Positions 62,847-64,000 of a stretch of DNA of 64,000 bases are shown here, piece after piece. A program made the position numbers and the translations under genes. Within the stretch, counting starts at the first letter, position 1. Each line of letters starts with the position of its first letter. The notes below the pieces were generated by a model that saw nothing but the letters and a program-made list of their open reading frames with translations, was not told where the DNA came from and made no database searches. The stretch is from positions 930,001-994,000 of the forward strand of contig NZ_CP017248.1 in NCBI RefSeq assembly GCF_001735805.1. Reading direction: 5' to 3'. This DNA comes from Streptomyces fodineus (GTDB lineage: Bacteria > Actinomycetota > Actinomycetes > Streptomycetales > Streptomycetaceae).

Positions 62847-63412
62847 TGACGACGTTGGCAAGCGTGGATGCGGGCGGTGGTGTCCGGCTGGCGATGGCGG
62901 TGCTGACGCAGTACCGGATGGCCGCTACCGCTCACATGCACCTGGCTGATCGACCGGATCACCCTCCCGCAGGCAGGCCGAAGGAGAGGTTGGTTTCCCC
63001 CTGCCTACGGCATGCAGATCGACTGCGAGTGGCCAGAACTGCGCGGCTGCGGGTCGGTCACACGCTGACGGTGAACGAGACCGGCCTAGCGTTCCTGCAG
63101 GACGCCCGTCGCCGAGGCGAGTTGTGCCGACCGCTCGACTGGATCCCCGAGGTCCACCATCCGATCGGGGGCGGTGGGGCCGTCATCCCCGACGCACTCA
63201 TGTACTAGGTGTTCCAGGAAGAACGGCACAGGCATTACCAGTTCTTCGCGCGGCTGCTGTTCGTCCATGGACGGCACCGGCCCCGCCGGCGTCGACACCC
63301 GCATCAACGCAGCCCACGCCGCGGAGGAAGCAAGTCGGCTACGCCCGGGGCTGTTGTGGCTGCGTGCAGGGCGATCACCCCGCCCCACGCCGACGGAAGG
63401 ATCGCAGCGTAA
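62847..63412 (+). pseudogene. Replication-relaxation-family protein, deletion plus in-frame TAG
   Basis: The frame from 62847 starts MTTLASVDAGGGVRLAMAVL and continues through a damaged middle part. It then reads HTLTVNETGLAFLQDARRRG and WIPEVHHPIGGGGAVIPDAL, typical of replication-relaxation proteins (PF13814) of actinomycete plasmids and ICEs. At 63206-63208 a TAG follows ALMY. Beyond it homology goes on in the same frame (VFQEERHRHYQFFARLLFVH), so a single base change, probably TAC to TAG, cut the protein. Confidence 0.65.
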
Positions 63413-63508
63413 GGCAGTCACACGGACCCGTCGGACAGGCCCTACTAGGACGCATCCGCTACGCCACTGCCCCCCAGACCCACCACAGGGTATTTTCCAT
63501 CCCCGCAG

Positions 63509-64000
63509 TCAGGACGACAGAGCCTTGACGAGCTCTTTGGCGAGTGGACCTGAGGAAGCGGGATTCTGCCCTGTGAAGAGGTTGCGGTCGACGACCGTGT
63601 AGGGCTTCCAGGCCGGTCCCCTCGAGTACTGGGTCGGCAGCTTCTTCAACTCGTCCTCCAACAGCCACTTTGCTTTGTCGGCGAAGCCGACGCCGGCTTC
63701 CTCTTCGTTACAGAAACCCGTCAAGCGATAGTTCGCGAAGGGTGTGTGGCCGTTTGCATCACGGGTCGCGAGTAGAGCAGCCGGGGCGTGGCAGACGATG
63801 CCGAGTGGATTGCCGGAAGCCAGGGCTTCTCTCAACAGCGCCCCGGAGTCGGGGTCGACCGAGAGGTCTTCCATCGGGCCGTGGCCTCCGGGGTAGTAGA
63901 CCCCGGCGTAGTCCTTGAGGTGCACTTCCTTGAGGGAGATGGGGTGGCGGAGCTCGTCAGCCGACTCGATGACGGCCTCCTGCCGGAGTGCGGTTTCCTC
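63509..64000 (-). CDS. DJ-1/PfpI family protein, N-terminus cut by window edge
   Basis: About 163 residues are present, and the frame is still open at the right edge. YYPGGHGPMEDLSVDPDSG is followed by IVCHAPAALLATRDANGHTP with the nucleophilic cysteine, CNEEEAGVGFADKAKWLLED, and VVDRNLFTGQNPASSGPLAK. It has the same motif order as the DJ-1 protein at 34602-35297, so the two are paralogues. The likely role is aldehyde or redox stress protection as for Hsp31-type proteins. Confidence 0.9.
   Translation of the reverse strand, partial: EETALRQEAVIESADELRHPISLKEVHLKDYAGVYYPGGHGPMEDLSVDPDSGALLREALASGNPLGIVCHAPAALLATRDANGHTPFANYRLTGFCNEEEAGVGFADKAKWLLEDELKKLPTQYSRGPAWKPYTVVDRNLFTGQNPASSGPLAKELVKALSS

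Noticed and set aside
47000..63500. All frameshifts as sequencing errors
   Set aside because: Several lesions are real deletions of tens to hundreds of bases (ligase, IS982, protease), so genuine decay is present. Single-base cases in G runs remain open and are flagged individually.

Overview
The window reads as a high-GC actinomycete chromosome, almost certainly a Streptomyces. Nearly every convincing gene uses GC-rich codons with G or C in third position, and many start at GTG or TTG behind GGAGG-type ribosome sites. The families are also typical of Streptomyces: DUF5133, DUF3626, pentapeptide and patatin-like proteins, ROK repressors, secreted Tat and Sec hydrolases, and an IS110 transposase of actinobacterial type.

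Left part (1-35 kb) is mostly intact. It opens with a truncated fused cytochrome P450/reductase (P450-BM3 type) divergent from a PAS-LuxR regulator. DUF3626 and FBP-domain genes, a DinB-like protein, a FUSC exporter-like protein, a lactonase and an iron-box-controlled DUF2470 gene follow. A TetR repressor is divergent from a second BM3-like P450 that lacks a reductase. Next come a pentapeptide/patatin-like pair, a broken PIG-L deacetylase and an S33 peptidase. A deletion scar fuses the ends of a LacI regulator and a rhamnulokinase, and abuts an intact lutABC lactate-utilisation operon. Then follow an esterase, a glycine-betaine/choline type ABC transporter split into two convergent units, a MoxR/VWA pair, a PLP desulfhydrase/deaminase, a small membrane protein resembling Pyr4-type terpene cyclases, a GNAT enzyme, and a LysR/DJ-1 divergent pair.

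Middle part (35-45 kb) holds an IS110-family element with a structured non-coding end, a pirin, a histidine kinase whose partner response regulator is badly eroded, an AraC regulator divergent from a secreted sulfatase, and a ROK repressor.

From 45.5 to 51.2 kb lies a run of secreted proteins in the same direction: GH64 beta-1,3-glucanase, thaumatin-like protein, a broken S1-type protease, GH19 chitinase, GH128 glucanase-like protein and a DPBB/RlpA-type protein. Together they look like a fungal-cell-wall-attacking set, probably controlled by the neighbouring ROK or AraC regulators (inference).

The right part (51-64 kb) is decayed accessory DNA. It contains pseudogenes of an ATP-dependent DNA ligase, a Tn3 transposase, two HNH-like secreted proteins, an IS982 transposase and a plasmid-type replication-relaxation protein. 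Among these sit intact cargo genes: TetR/thioesterase, MarR with SnoaL-like protein and FAD monooxygenase, an alpha/beta hydrolase, DUF4232, DUF5133 and a second DJ-1 gene cut by the window edge. This pattern fits a chromosome arm or the remains of an integrated plasmid or ICE. No rRNA, tRNA or CRISPR array was seen.
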